DNA of 64,000 bases, from positions 1,364,001-1,428,000 of the forward strand of contig OZ257148.1 of the NCBI GenBank assembly GCA_965279285.1. The letters run 5' to 3'. Position numbers and translations under genes: made by a program. Every line of letters starts with the position of its first letter. The first letter of the stretch is position 1. Origin of the DNA: G965279335 sp965279285. GTDB lineage: Bacteria; Pseudomonadota; Gammaproteobacteria; DSM-16500. Below are positions 26,503 to 35,941 of this stretch, piece by piece. The notes beneath the pieces are model-generated. The model worked only from the letters and a program-made list of their open reading frames with translations, ran no database searches and was not told the origin of the DNA.

Positions 26503-27468
26503 ATGCATAAACAAGAAGATATAGCGCATTTATATAAAATGATGTTGTTAATTCGCCAATTTGAATTACGGCTTACCGAAATTTATCATACGGATGCAAT
26601 TAAAAGCCCTGTGCATTTATCTGTCGGCCAGGAGTCTATTGCTGTCGGTGTATGTAATCCACTATTAGTCGATGACATTATTTCTAATACCTATCGTTGT
26701 CATGCAACGTATATTGCAAAAGGTGGGGATTTAAATGAAATGATGGCAGAGCTGTATGGTAAGCAAACAGGCTGTGCAGGTGGCAAAGCGGGCTCTATGC
26801 ACTTAGTTGATGTTAAAAAAGGAATAATGGGAGCATCTGCTGTTGTTGGCACCACAGTTCCTGTTGCTGCTGGGCATGCTTTGGTAATGAAAAGAGAAGC
26901 GGCATTAACGGGCCGTCAGCGAGTCACTGTTGCTATGTTTGGTGATGGAGCGACTGAAGAAGGTTGTTTTTATGAAACCCTTAATTTTGCTGCATTACAT
27001 CAATTACCGATGGTATTTGTTTGTGAAAATAATCGTCTTGCTATTCATACACCGCTGGAAAAACGCTGGGCTACAGATAAATTATGTGAGCGTGTAGCAA
27101 CGTATGGCATTCCTACCTTTAAAATTGATGATGCTGATGTATTTAAAATTCGTGATACGGTTGCGAGTGTCGTTGCTGATATTCGTCAGCATAAAACAGG
27201 CCCCGTATTTTTAGAATGTGCAACGTATCGATGGTTAGAGCATGTAGGCCCATTAGATGACCATCATGATAACTATCGTGATACTAAGCTTTATGAAAAA
27301 TGGAAAGGTAACGATCAAATTACTCGATTAGCTCGCATGTTAGATGATGGCACTCGCACAAGAATTGAAATGGAAGTAAAAGAAGCGATTCAGCAATCAG
27401 AAAATTTTGCTGAAAATAGCCCATATCCCGCACCAGAGGAGTTGTACAATCATGTCTATGCCCACTAA
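26503..27468 (+). CDS. Thiamine-diphosphate-dependent dehydrogenase E1 alpha subunit
   Basis: 321 aa, pyruvate/acetoin dehydrogenase E1 alpha family. The ThDP-binding motif GDG(147-149)...NN(176-177) is complete. HLSVGQESIAVGV and RCHATYIAKGG are family markers. The beta subunit follows in an overlapping frame. No E2 acyltransferase or E3 gene is nearby, so it is unlikely to be an ordinary dehydrogenase complex; see the finding on the sugar locus. Weak GGA motif before the ATG. Confidence 0.88.
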   Translation: MHKQEDIAHLYKMMLLIRQFELRLTEIYHTDAIKSPVHLSVGQESIAVGVCNPLLVDDIISNTYRCHATYIAKGGDLNEMMAELYGKQTGCAGGKAGSMHLVDVKKGIMGASAVVGTTVPVAAGHALVMKREAALTGRQRVTVAMFGDGATEEGCFYETLNFAALHQLPMVFVCENNRLAIHTPLEKRWATDKLCERVATYGIPTFKIDDADVFKIRDTVASVVADIRQHKTGPVFLECATYRWLEHVGPLDDHHDNYRDTKLYEKWKGNDQITRLARMLDDGTRTRIEMEVKEAIQQSENFAENSPYPAPEELYNHVYAH

Positions 27469-28552
27469 TCAGTCTGATGTTATAAATGCTCAACAAGATA
27501 CAAAATTAATTCGTTATGTTGATGCATTGCGTGAAGCATTTGAAGAAGAAATGTCGCGCGATCCTAAAGTTTTTATGTTTGGTTTAGACGTGGATGATCA
27601 CAAAGGAATCCAAGGCTCAACAGTAGGATTACAAGAAAAATTTGGTAAAGATCGTGTTTTTGGTACGCCACTTTCTGAAGATGCTATGACGGGTATTGCG
27701 ATTGGTGCTGCAATGGCAGGTTATCGTCCTATTCATGTGCATATACGTATGGATTTCATGTTGCTATGTATGAATCAATTAGTGAATATGGCTGCAAAAG
27801 CGCACTATATGTATAATGGGCAAGTTCAAGTTCCTTTAGTTGTACGGACGATGATTGGTCGTTCATGGGGGCAGGGCGGTCAACATTCTCAAGCTTTACA
27901 CTCGTTGTTTATGCATATTCCAGGATTAAAAGTTGTTGCGCCAAGTAATGCGCATGATGCAAAAGGCTGCATGATAGCCGCTATTCGCGATAATAATCCG
28001 GTCATTTTTGTTGAGCATCGATTACTTTATTCAACAGAAGGTTATGTTCCAACTCAGCCTTATGAAGTGACTTTAGGTAAAGCACGTATTTTAGTTCCTG
28101 GTACTGATGTGACAATCGTTGCAGTATCACATATGGTAATGGAAGCTTTGCGAGCAGCAAAACATCTTGAGTCAGTGGGAATTAAAGCAGAAGTGATAGA
28201 CCCAGTGACATTATGGCCATTAGATATGGATACGATTGTTAAATCAGTGCAAAAAACCAAGCATTTATTAGTCGTTGATAATGCTTGGATGACTTGTGGA
28301 GCGAGTAGTGAAATTTTGACTCGGACATTGGAAATGTTTCAAGAAAATCGTGAAAAAATTCCAATGATGTCACGTATGGGCTTTGCACCAACAACTTGCC
28401 CAACAACCAGACCACTTGAATTAGCGTTTTATCCTGATGGTCGTTCTATTGCAGCAAAAGCATTTGAAATGGTAAACAATGGCCATAGTCAATCATGGGA
28501 ACCACCCATGGATGCCCGAGCTGAAATTGATGCATTTAAAGGGCCTTTTTAG
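27452..28552 (+). CDS. Thiamine-diphosphate-dependent dehydrogenase E1 beta subunit
   Basis: 366 aa. Transketolase central and C-terminal domains, with VFMFGLDVDDHKGIQGSTVG, FGTPLSEDAMTGIAIGAAMAGYRP and the later WGQGGQHSQALHS. It pairs with the alpha subunit to form the heterotetrameric E1. The ATG at 27452 follows GAGGAG and overlaps the alpha gene end by 17 bp, a strongly coupled pair. The C-terminal ARAEIDAFKGPF tail is unremarkable. Confidence 0.88.
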   Translation: MSMPTNQSDVINAQQDTKLIRYVDALREAFEEEMSRDPKVFMFGLDVDDHKGIQGSTVGLQEKFGKDRVFGTPLSEDAMTGIAIGAAMAGYRPIHVHIRMDFMLLCMNQLVNMAAKAHYMYNGQVQVPLVVRTMIGRSWGQGGQHSQALHSLFMHIPGLKVVAPSNAHDAKGCMIAAIRDNNPVIFVEHRLLYSTEGYVPTQPYEVTLGKARILVPGTDVTIVAVSHMVMEALRAAKHLESVGIKAEVIDPVTLWPLDMDTIVKSVQKTKHLLVVDNAWMTCGASSEILTRTLEMFQENREKIPMMSRMGFAPTTCPTTRPLELAFYPDGRSIAAKAFEMVNNGHSQSWEPPMDARAEIDAFKGPF

Positions 28553-28596
28553 TTAATTTCTATAAAGCTGTCATCATGAGCAAAAGTGTTATCCTA

Positions 28597-28640
28597 AATT
28601 AAAGGTGTCATCCTGAGCGTAGCGAAGGATCTCATGATAG
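28597..28640. repeat. GTCATCCTGAGCGTAGCGAAGGATC repeat
   Basis: A copy of a short repeat containing TCATCCTGAGCG and AGCGAAGGATCTC, preceded by a degenerate TCATCATGAGC half (28572-28582). The type is widespread in bacterial genomes. It lies between the E1 beta gene and the methyltransferase-like gene. Confidence 0.6.
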
Positions 28641-28664
28641 GCATGGAAAGATCGATGACAGCTA

Positions 28665-30581
28665 ATGATGAGGGCAATAATTCTTATGCTTTTCAAACTC
28701 AAAAACATAGCTAAAAAAACCATTCGAAAAATCCAAACTGTTTGTGGAATGGATACCAAATCTATTTTGTTGCTCGAATTAGCAAAAGAACGTCAACGCC
28801 ATCAAGCATCGCAACAAAGTGTGCAACAGCCGATTCTTGAAGTTGTCCCAACAAAAGCAAATAGCAAAATAATTGGCGCCAATTGGTTAATCAATTTTCA
28901 CAATAATCAAGCGTCAGAGCACGGTGAAGATGGTGTGATACGCAAAATATTTGAAATTTTGCGGCCAGAAAATAAATGGGTATGTGAATTCGGTGCTCAT
29001 GATCCAGAAGTGATTAGTAATACGTGGCGGCTTATTAATCGTGAAGGTTGGAATGCTTTACTCATTGAAGCCGATGATTTTTATTACGGTAAATTAAAAG
29101 AATATTATCGAGACTCAACAACAGTGCATTGTGTCAATACAAAAGTATCTTACGAAGGTGATGAAAAATTAGATACTATTTTAAAAAATACACCGGTGCC
29201 AGCAAATTTAGATTTTATGGTGATCGATATTGATGGTAATGATTATCACGTATGGGATGAAATTAAAACCTATTTAGCAAAAGTAGTCATGATAGAGTTT
29301 AATGCATCAATACCAACCAGTGTTGCGCATGTCCAACCGCGAAATATGACTTTAAATCAAGGTACTTCGTTAAAAGCCATGGTAGATTTAGCTAAGCGCA
29401 AAGGTTATAAATTAATTGCAGTGACTTCATGGAATGTTTTCTTTGTGCAAGAACAATATTATTCTTTATTTTTTCAAGAAGAGCCCTTGTTAGAAGACAT
29501 GTATGTGTTTCCTGCTAAACATCCGATAGAAATGCGTGGCTTCCAACTTTATGATGGTACAATTAAGTTAGCACCTTGGGATACCATGTTGTGGCATCAA
29601 ATTGATTTAAAGCACAATGATTATCAAGTGTTACCAGAATCATTTCGGTTTTTTTCACGAAAACGTGCAATGCAAGATTTTGTCATTGATAAAGCAGGAG
29701 AGAAAAAATCAGTTGCAGCAGAAAATGCTCCTTACTTAGAAAAGATTTATAAAATGCCTGGCAATGTTTTATCAAAATATGCAGAAAACAAATATTCTCG
29801 TTATGGTGAAGATGGAATGATTGAAAAAATTATTTCATTAATTCCAGCCAATACTCATCTTTTTGTTGATGTCGGTGCAGGGGATGGCGCGGCTTATAGT
29901 AAGTCTAAAAATATGATCACTAACCATGGTTGGAATGGTTTTTTACTTGAAAATGATCCTGTGATGCGTGAGCAGTTGCAATCTGCAAACTCAGCCTCTC
30001 GAAATGTGAAAGTCATTAGCCAAGAATATGGTTTGGCAGATCAGCAAGCTCTCGATGAAATTCTTAAGGCGCAAGGTGTGCCACAAACATTTGAGCTACT
30101 TATCTTAAATGTTTATGGTATGGAATATTATTTATGGGAATCATTACGTCATTTTGAGCCTAGCATTGTTGCGGTACAATTTAATCCAACGATACCAAAT
30201 GATGTTAAGTTTGTTCAGGCGAACGATTTTTCTGTTTATCAAGGGTGCTCATTAAGAGCATTATCTGATTTGGCGCATTACAAAGGTTATGAGTTAATTG
30301 GTGTAACTTTAGAAACTGCCATTTTTATAAAAAGAAAATATTTTTATCAGATTTTTGAAGCGATTGGAGTTCAACCGTTTGATCTTGATGATATGTTTTG
30401 TCCTTTACAAACGCAGTTATATCAATCGTATGATGGAACTATCTTGCTTGAAGGATTAGATCGGTTGTTATGGCATGGAATTCAATTTGATGAAGAAAAA
30501 TTACAAGTAGTACCAAAAGCATTAAGAAAATTTCATCAGTTTGCTGATGCAGATTATAAGAAATTTTATTATCGAGTTTAA
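28665..30581 (+). CDS. Tandem-duplicated FkbM-like methyltransferase
   Basis: 638 aa made of two homologous halves (about 60-350 and 360-638). Each begins with a xHGEDG / RYGEDG segment (84 and 379), then a SAM-type glycine motif (VCEFGAHD; FVDVGAGDG), a central acidic block, a late FFVQEQYY / IFIKRKYF block, and a YDGTI..LLWH tail. In the second half the core DIDGND (about 185-195) is replaced by NVYGME (about 478-486), so the second domain probably lost catalysis. FkbM proteins methylate sugars and other small molecules, suggesting O-methylation of the surface glycan. The start is uncertain: the Met at 28686 has GAGGG upstream. Confidence 0.72.
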   Translation: MMRAIILMLFKLKNIAKKTIRKIQTVCGMDTKSILLLELAKERQRHQASQQSVQQPILEVVPTKANSKIIGANWLINFHNNQASEHGEDGVIRKIFEILRPENKWVCEFGAHDPEVISNTWRLINREGWNALLIEADDFYYGKLKEYYRDSTTVHCVNTKVSYEGDEKLDTILKNTPVPANLDFMVIDIDGNDYHVWDEIKTYLAKVVMIEFNASIPTSVAHVQPRNMTLNQGTSLKAMVDLAKRKGYKLIAVTSWNVFFVQEQYYSLFFQEEPLLEDMYVFPAKHPIEMRGFQLYDGTIKLAPWDTMLWHQIDLKHNDYQVLPESFRFFSRKRAMQDFVIDKAGEKKSVAAENAPYLEKIYKMPGNVLSKYAENKYSRYGEDGMIEKIISLIPANTHLFVDVGAGDGAAYSKSKNMITNHGWNGFLLENDPVMREQLQSANSASRNVKVISQEYGLADQQALDEILKAQGVPQTFELLILNVYGMEYYLWESLRHFEPSIVAVQFNPTIPNDVKFVQANDFSVYQGCSLRALSDLAHYKGYELIGVTLETAIFIKRKYFYQIFEAIGVQPFDLDDMFCPLQTQLYQSYDGTILLEGLDRLLWHGIQFDEEKLQVVPKALRKFHQFADADYKKFYYRV

Positions 30582-30583
30582 AA

Positions 30584-30790
30584 AAGGTTTGTCATGCCAG
30601 CGTGCTTCTTCTAGCTGGCATCCAGAATTTTGGTGGGCACGCTGCGCTTTGCCCACCCTACGTTTTTGAATTTATGGCGGGGTGTTATATTTTTGGTGAA
30701 ATGTGGGGTATGCTACAATTCGATTATATTAAAAATGTAGGGTGGGCAAAGCGCAGCGTGCCCACCAAACTTTAGCGGCTGAATAGTTAC
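30584..30790. mobile_element. Palindromic element copy 10 with replaced left end
   Basis: The right terminus GCGGCTGAATAGTTAC is intact. The left terminus has been replaced by a GTCATGCCAGCGTGC..CTGGCATCC hairpin. GTTTAAAA occurs at 30576-30583 and at 30791-30798, an intact target duplication that shows the original insertion extent. The inner spacer (30660-30735) is unlike other copies. Confidence 0.8.
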
Positions 30791-30843
30791 GTTTAAAATG
30801 CAAATGCATTGTTCCCATTTGGTGTGAAGTGATAGGAGATAAA

Positions 30844-31812
30844 ATGAAGGACGCAAGTGGCGATAAACAAAAACTAAAATACCTTTCCGCTTACACCATT
30901 TACGAGCACCTAAAACAATTCACCGCAGGAATGTCGGTCACCAAGGGCCAATTTGAAATAATTGTTCCCGACTGTACTTTAAAAGATATGGAATGGAACC
31001 ATATGGATCAAATGCATAGACCTTCCATACATAATACCTATCAAAAAGGCATACGTTTAATAACCGGCAAAGATTTTGCATTATCATTAACGCAATGGGG
31101 AAAATGGCCTTTTTTCATTACAGTAACAGATGCTTATGTAGCAGAAGGACTATTTTATCAGTCATTTACCTTGGCTGGGATTATCTTTGTTCACTCTGTT
31201 ATTTCGATGGAATCGCTAGGTGAAAGTGTTAGGCTAAAGCATGAATGGTATATCGCATCACACAAAATATTTAAATTATTACATCATATATTAAGCAAGC
31301 AACTCTATAAATTAAATATTCGTTTGCAAGCAGAAGATGAGCCTTTGCGCCAGGGTCGATATCATTTACGTAAGTTGGGTTATCATTTTAAAACAAATCA
31401 ACCGGATTATTATAATTCAAATATCCTGGGTCAAAATACGATTTATCCTGATATTAGCGCTGATGCGTTTTTTTCAGTAGCAGAAATTTCGGCAGAAAAA
31501 CCGCAGCAATATAAAATAAATAATCTAGAATTTATCGTTAAAAAATATGACACGGATAGTTATCGTATTTGGCCGGCAGCATGCCCGCATGAGGGTGGGC
31601 CGTTGTTAAAAGGTAATTTCTGTGAAGCACAAGTGACTTGTCCATGGCATGGTTTACACTTTAGAGCCGCGGAAGTATCAAAAACATCGCCTCTTGCGGT
31701 AAAATATGGATTTGAGTATCTCTTAAAAGATCAGTGTATCTATGTAAAAAAACTTTTGCCATCGGCAGAAGAATCGCATGAAATGTTAGAAACACATTGC
31801 GCAAATCTGTAG
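30844..31812 (+). CDS. Rieske [2Fe-2S] protein with novel N-terminal domain
   Basis: 322 aa. The C-terminal third is a Rieske domain with CPHEGGPLL (Cys247-His249) and TCPWHGLHF (Cys266-His269), the two CxH/CxxH ligand pairs. The N-terminal roughly 220 residues have no motif I recognise. No membrane segment. Rieske domains carry electrons in ring-hydroxylating oxygenases, or support monooxygenase-like steps in natural-product and glycan modification; here the partner is unknown. AGGAG before the ATG at 30844 decides against the GTG five codons upstream. Confidence 0.8.
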   Translation: MKDASGDKQKLKYLSAYTIYEHLKQFTAGMSVTKGQFEIIVPDCTLKDMEWNHMDQMHRPSIHNTYQKGIRLITGKDFALSLTQWGKWPFFITVTDAYVAEGLFYQSFTLAGIIFVHSVISMESLGESVRLKHEWYIASHKIFKLLHHILSKQLYKLNIRLQAEDEPLRQGRYHLRKLGYHFKTNQPDYYNSNILGQNTIYPDISADAFFSVAEISAEKPQQYKINNLEFIVKKYDTDSYRIWPAACPHEGGPLLKGNFCEAQVTCPWHGLHFRAAEVSKTSPLAVKYGFEYLLKDQCIYVKKLLPSAEESHEMLETHCANL

Positions 31813-31823
31813 GCTTGAGATTT

Positions 31824-33806
31824 ATGATGAACTCGGATGTTGGATTAAAGTGGAAAAAAGTGAGTTTTTTCCTTCTTGCAGTTTTGTTTCCTGTCATCTT
31901 CTCTGTTATTTGGTTAATGAAAAATACTCAGCTACCCAGCGCAGACTCAGCTAATTTTCTTTCGGCAGCATTAACGAGTTATCAACACTTTATTAAAAAT
32001 GGTGCTTTAAGTGGTTTATTAAGCTGTTATTTTGATAGAGGGTTTAGACCGATAATTTTTCCAGTGACTGCCGTACCATTCATGCTTATGTCACAGGGTA
32101 ATTTGTATATTGCTTATTGTTCAGTTGCATTATTTAGTTTGCTTGCTAGTTTGGCTTTTGTTTATTTAACTTTACGATTTGAGTTAGAGCGTTTGCCAGC
32201 AGCAATAGCGACGAATATCGTTGGATTATTGCCTCTGCTTCAGGTGCAAATATTAGGATTTTATGCAGAAAGCTTGTTATTCCCTTGTGTGTTAGGAGTT
32301 ATTTATTGTCTTATAAAATCAAGCTTTTTAAGTGAAAAAAAATATGCTATTGGTTTTGTTATTTTCTTAGCATTGGCTGTGATGTTAAGGCCTATTGAAG
32401 CTTTAATGAGCTTGTTTTTTGTGTTTTGTGTTTTCATTTTTTATGGCTGTAAAAACGGCATTTTTAATGCAAAAAAAATTACTCTATTAGTTGGGATGAT
32501 AGTATCTGCTTTATTTGTTTTTTTAACGGCGGCCATTGCTAAAAAAATACAAATTAAGCCTGGTACGTTTGTCGACAGTGGCATGGAAACATTGTTATTA
32601 TATTTATTAATTTTTTCTGCTATTGCGATGATATTTGTGTGGCTTTGTATAGGATTGCAAGCTTACTTTCAAAATAGGGTGGGGAAAAAGGGCGCAACAT
32701 CGACACTGTTTATCCCCGCATTTTTCTGGGCATTATTATTAATCATCATATGGTTCTGTCCTTTTGCGCTAGAAACGTTTGAATGGATTTATCGAACATC
32801 ATTTGGTGATATTGCAGCTGGAACAGGTAATGCTGCGGGTGGCATTATTAATCCACAAGGGTCATTTTGGTATGAGTTAAGTTATCATGTTCATATTGAG
32901 GGTAGTTTTGTTGTTATTGAAATTACTTTATTAGCATTGTTAGACCAATTAATATTAAATAAAAATAATCATCTTATAGCTAAACGCGTAACGTATTTTT
33001 CACCAACATCGCCAGTTATTTATTTGTTAGCAATGACTCCTGTTTCATTATTAGAAATCTTTTTTACTGTGCAAGATTGGCCAAGAAAGTTATCAATCGC
33101 TTTTCCAGCTTTGTTGATGGTTTTGTTAATCGTTGGTTTACAGCGTGCTAGAGGGGCCAGGATTCGCATTGCTATAGCAGCATTCATTTTATTGATGCAA
33201 TTTATGTTAGTGATGATGGTTGCTTTTAGTAAGTTACCTTTTAATCCCTGGATTGATAAATTTATAGGTTATTATATACGACCTCCTATTGCGACTAACT
33301 ATGATGCGTATCGTACGGTACAAGAATTTTTATCACAACACGCAGATCAATATCATCTTAAAAATATCGGCATTGAAGTTAATTCAAATACGATAGAACC
33401 TGTTGATCCATTTTTATTAATGACAAAAGCACAGGCAGCAAATGTAGATTTTTCTTTAGGGTATCCATTTTTTGGTGTATTTTCCGAGAAAAATGCTGTT
33501 TTATTAACTAAAAAATTTGATGGTTTATTTTTGTCGGCCAGTGTGAACAAGATGGTTGTTTCAGATACAGCAGCACAGGATTTTTATCAAGCTTATCAAA
33601 ATGAAAAAAATCCCAGTATTAAAACAATGTATCAATTTTTATATTATTTTTCTAAAGACAAGCTAGCAGAGCTTGGTTGGCAGAAAACTCAATGTATTGT
33701 GATTAAGTCAGCTTGTTTAATGGGTGATGTAACAAAAGCGCTTCGAGCAGCCGATTGTTTAGGTTGTTTACTGGTACCTATAACTCAGCATGAGTATTTA
33801 AAATGA
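31824..33806 (+). CDS. Polytopic membrane protein, GT-C-like, paralog 1
   Basis: 660 aa, about ten hydrophobic segments filling residues 15-500, then a soluble C-terminal domain of about 150 residues. The segment after the first membrane helix, NTQLPSADSANFLSAA, carries acidic residues where GT-C glycosyltransferases (ArnT/PMT type) hold a catalytic Asp. I do not recognise an exact family. The next gene is a clear paralog with the same membrane and tail pattern; the frames overlap by 4 bp (ATGA), so they are translationally coupled. Probably transfers sugars to the envelope glycan. Confidence 0.65.
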   Translation: MMNSDVGLKWKKVSFFLLAVLFPVIFSVIWLMKNTQLPSADSANFLSAALTSYQHFIKNGALSGLLSCYFDRGFRPIIFPVTAVPFMLMSQGNLYIAYCSVALFSLLASLAFVYLTLRFELERLPAAIATNIVGLLPLLQVQILGFYAESLLFPCVLGVIYCLIKSSFLSEKKYAIGFVIFLALAVMLRPIEALMSLFFVFCVFIFYGCKNGIFNAKKITLLVGMIVSALFVFLTAAIAKKIQIKPGTFVDSGMETLLLYLLIFSAIAMIFVWLCIGLQAYFQNRVGKKGATSTLFIPAFFWALLLIIIWFCPFALETFEWIYRTSFGDIAAGTGNAAGGIINPQGSFWYELSYHVHIEGSFVVIEITLLALLDQLILNKNNHLIAKRVTYFSPTSPVIYLLAMTPVSLLEIFFTVQDWPRKLSIAFPALLMVLLIVGLQRARGARIRIAIAAFILLMQFMLVMMVAFSKLPFNPWIDKFIGYYIRPPIATNYDAYRTVQEFLSQHADQYHLKNIGIEVNSNTIEPVDPFLLMTKAQAANVDFSLGYPFFGVFSEKNAVLLTKKFDGLFLSASVNKMVVSDTAAQDFYQAYQNEKNPSIKTMYQFLYYFSKDKLAELGWQKTQCIVIKSACLMGDVTKALRAADCLGCLLVPITQHEYLK

Positions 33807-35779
33807 ATCCAATCCGTCAATTATTAGTAAAGTATGAAGTAAATTATATTGCCTTAGCGTTAATATTACCTCTTAGCACAATTATTATTTGGCTGTTAAA
33901 AAACACTCAGCTGCCTGGAAATGATGCAGCAAATTATTTATCGTCGGCAGTAGAGATGTATCACAACTTTACTGAAAAAGGTTTTTTTCATGGTTTAGTG
34001 GGCTGCTATTTAGAAAGAGGTTGGCGCCCAATCTTGTTTCCCGTTTTTGCTGTGCCATTTTTATTATTATTTCAAGGTAGTTTATTTGCTACTTATGCAG
34101 CAGTTGCTGTCACTATGACAATAGCGAGTGTAGTGTATGTTTATTTGTTATTTAGGGAAAAATTAAGCTCCTTTTCTGCAGTAATCGCGAGTAGTTTGGT
34201 GGTTTTATTGCCGCTAGTGCAAGCACAGATTATTATGTTTTATGCAGAAAGCGCATTATTTCCTTGTGTGATAGGCAGTATTTATCATTTGATTCGTTCT
34301 GATTATATGCGTAATTTTAAGCATGGATTAGGTTTTGCTATTTTGTTTTCACTGGCGGTTATGATTAGGCCAATTGAAGCAATGACAGCATTAGGTTTTA
34401 CTTTATTGTTGTATTTTTTTATTGGTTATTATAAAAAAATATTTAGTATGAGTGATTTGTTAAGAATTATCGGAATTACTTTTTTCGCAATATTTATCTT
34501 ATTTGCTAAAGCTATAGTGCCTTATCTTCAGCTCAAACATTTGCAGACGATGGATGGTGGTGTTTTGGACGCGAAGTTTGCAGCGATTATTTATTTTGGT
34601 TTTATCATTTCAGGATGTATTGTCATAATAGGCTTATTAGTCAATTTTTTCCCGATTTTAATAAAGTGGTGGCAAGATCGAGCGGTGATTATTGCTAATC
34701 AATGTTCTCGATCTTATTTGATTCCTCTGTTTAGTTTGACTATGTTTTTAATTGCGTTATGGTTTTTTCCAGCAGCATTTGCGACCTTGCAATGGATTTT
34801 TCGTACATCGATGGGTGATGTTGCTAGTAGTACGGGGTCTTTAACTGGAGCGAGTTTTTCATGGGATGTATTGCATCTTTATATTCAAGCTGAGGGTACG
34901 TTGGTTGTTATCGGTATTTTTTTGACAGCGTTAATTGGTAGTTTATGTTTATCATCAGCACAGCGTAATAATATCATTTTATCGATGGTTTTTATCAGCC
35001 TATTGCTGACCATCCCATTTTCATTTTGGGAGGCTTTTTATACGGTGCAGATAGTTACAAGAAAGCTATCAGTAGCGTTTCCAGCTTTATTAATGGCGAT
35101 GCTATTATTATCGCTACAACAAGGTCGTTGGTGGCGTTCTCGTTGTTGCTTAGTTATTTTATTGTTATTAGTGCAAGCAGGGTTGGTTTTTTCTTTAATT
35201 TTTACTAACCGCTATACTCATCCAGACAGTTTTTTAAAGGATAGTATTGGCTATTTTGTTCCACAAGCGGTTACTTTAAACCCAAATCCTCATCATGTAG
35301 TTGAAGAGTTTTTAGCGACAGAGTCTCAACATTATGGCCTGCATAATATTGCTTTAGAAGTTGATCCAGGCACACCAGATGCACGGCATTTTTTCGTTTC
35401 TGAGCCTATCGATCCTTTTTTATTAAGCACGATGGTGTTAGCTGCAAAAGCAAAGTATGCAACGAGCTATCCTTATTTTGGTGATTACTCTGCTAATAAT
35501 CTCTTAGTGCTTAAACAGCGTTATGATGCAATATTTTTATCAGATAGCAGTGAGAATATGGTTATTTCAAAAAAAGCAGTGGATCAATATACTAAAAAAT
35601 TTAGTGTTGAAACAAGCCCAAGTTTAAAAACGTTTGCGGAATTATTACTGCATTGTTCACAAAATTCGTTAGCATCCATAGGTTGGAAATTAGGCCCGTG
35701 TATCACAATTCAATCCGTAGATCGTGGTATGTATCGTGGGTGTTTGTTGCTGCATTTTGTCATGCCAGCGCGCTCCTAG
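33803..35779 (+). CDS. Polytopic membrane protein, GT-C-like, paralog 2
   Basis: 658 aa and a paralog of the preceding gene: NTQLPGNDAANYLSSA matches its NTQLPSADSANFLSAA, followed by the shared FYAESALFPCVIG and IRPIEAM blocks. The C-terminal soluble domain also aligns (EPIDPFLL; SYPYFGDYSANN). The extreme end (about VMPARS) is read from an inserted GTCATGCCAG repeat, so the native end lies a little earlier. Same inferred role as paralog 1. Confidence 0.65.
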   Translation: MNPIRQLLVKYEVNYIALALILPLSTIIIWLLKNTQLPGNDAANYLSSAVEMYHNFTEKGFFHGLVGCYLERGWRPILFPVFAVPFLLLFQGSLFATYAAVAVTMTIASVVYVYLLFREKLSSFSAVIASSLVVLLPLVQAQIIMFYAESALFPCVIGSIYHLIRSDYMRNFKHGLGFAILFSLAVMIRPIEAMTALGFTLLLYFFIGYYKKIFSMSDLLRIIGITFFAIFILFAKAIVPYLQLKHLQTMDGGVLDAKFAAIIYFGFIISGCIVIIGLLVNFFPILIKWWQDRAVIIANQCSRSYLIPLFSLTMFLIALWFFPAAFATLQWIFRTSMGDVASSTGSLTGASFSWDVLHLYIQAEGTLVVIGIFLTALIGSLCLSSAQRNNIILSMVFISLLLTIPFSFWEAFYTVQIVTRKLSVAFPALLMAMLLLSLQQGRWWRSRCCLVILLLLVQAGLVFSLIFTNRYTHPDSFLKDSIGYFVPQAVTLNPNPHHVVEEFLATESQHYGLHNIALEVDPGTPDARHFFVSEPIDPFLLSTMVLAAKAKYATSYPYFGDYSANNLLVLKQRYDAIFLSDSSENMVISKKAVDQYTKKFSVETSPSLKTFAELLLHCSQNSLASIGWKLGPCITIQSVDRGMYRGCLLLHFVMPARS

Positions 35780-35796
35780 CTGGCATCTAGGGTTGT

Positions 35797-35914
35797 GGTG
35801 GGCACGCTGCGCTTTGCCCACCCTACATTATTTATTGTATTTTTGTAATCGATGATGTCGTGGATGGTGGAAATTATAAAAAATGTAGGGTGGGCAAAGC
35901 GCAGCGTGCCCACC
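35797..35914. repeat. Palindromic element copy 11
   Basis: GGTGGGC...GCCCACC arms with the long inner spacer (TTTTTGTAATCGATGATGTCG...), which is nearly identical to the spacer of copy 5 at 15.4 kb. Termini lost. A GTCATGCCAGCGCGC..CTGGCATC hairpin (35760-35787) is fused to the left. It lies between paralog 2 and the third membrane gene and extends that gene's apparent N-terminus artificially. Confidence 0.75.
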
Positions 35915-35941
35915 GTTCAATATAAAACAGGCAATCATTTA

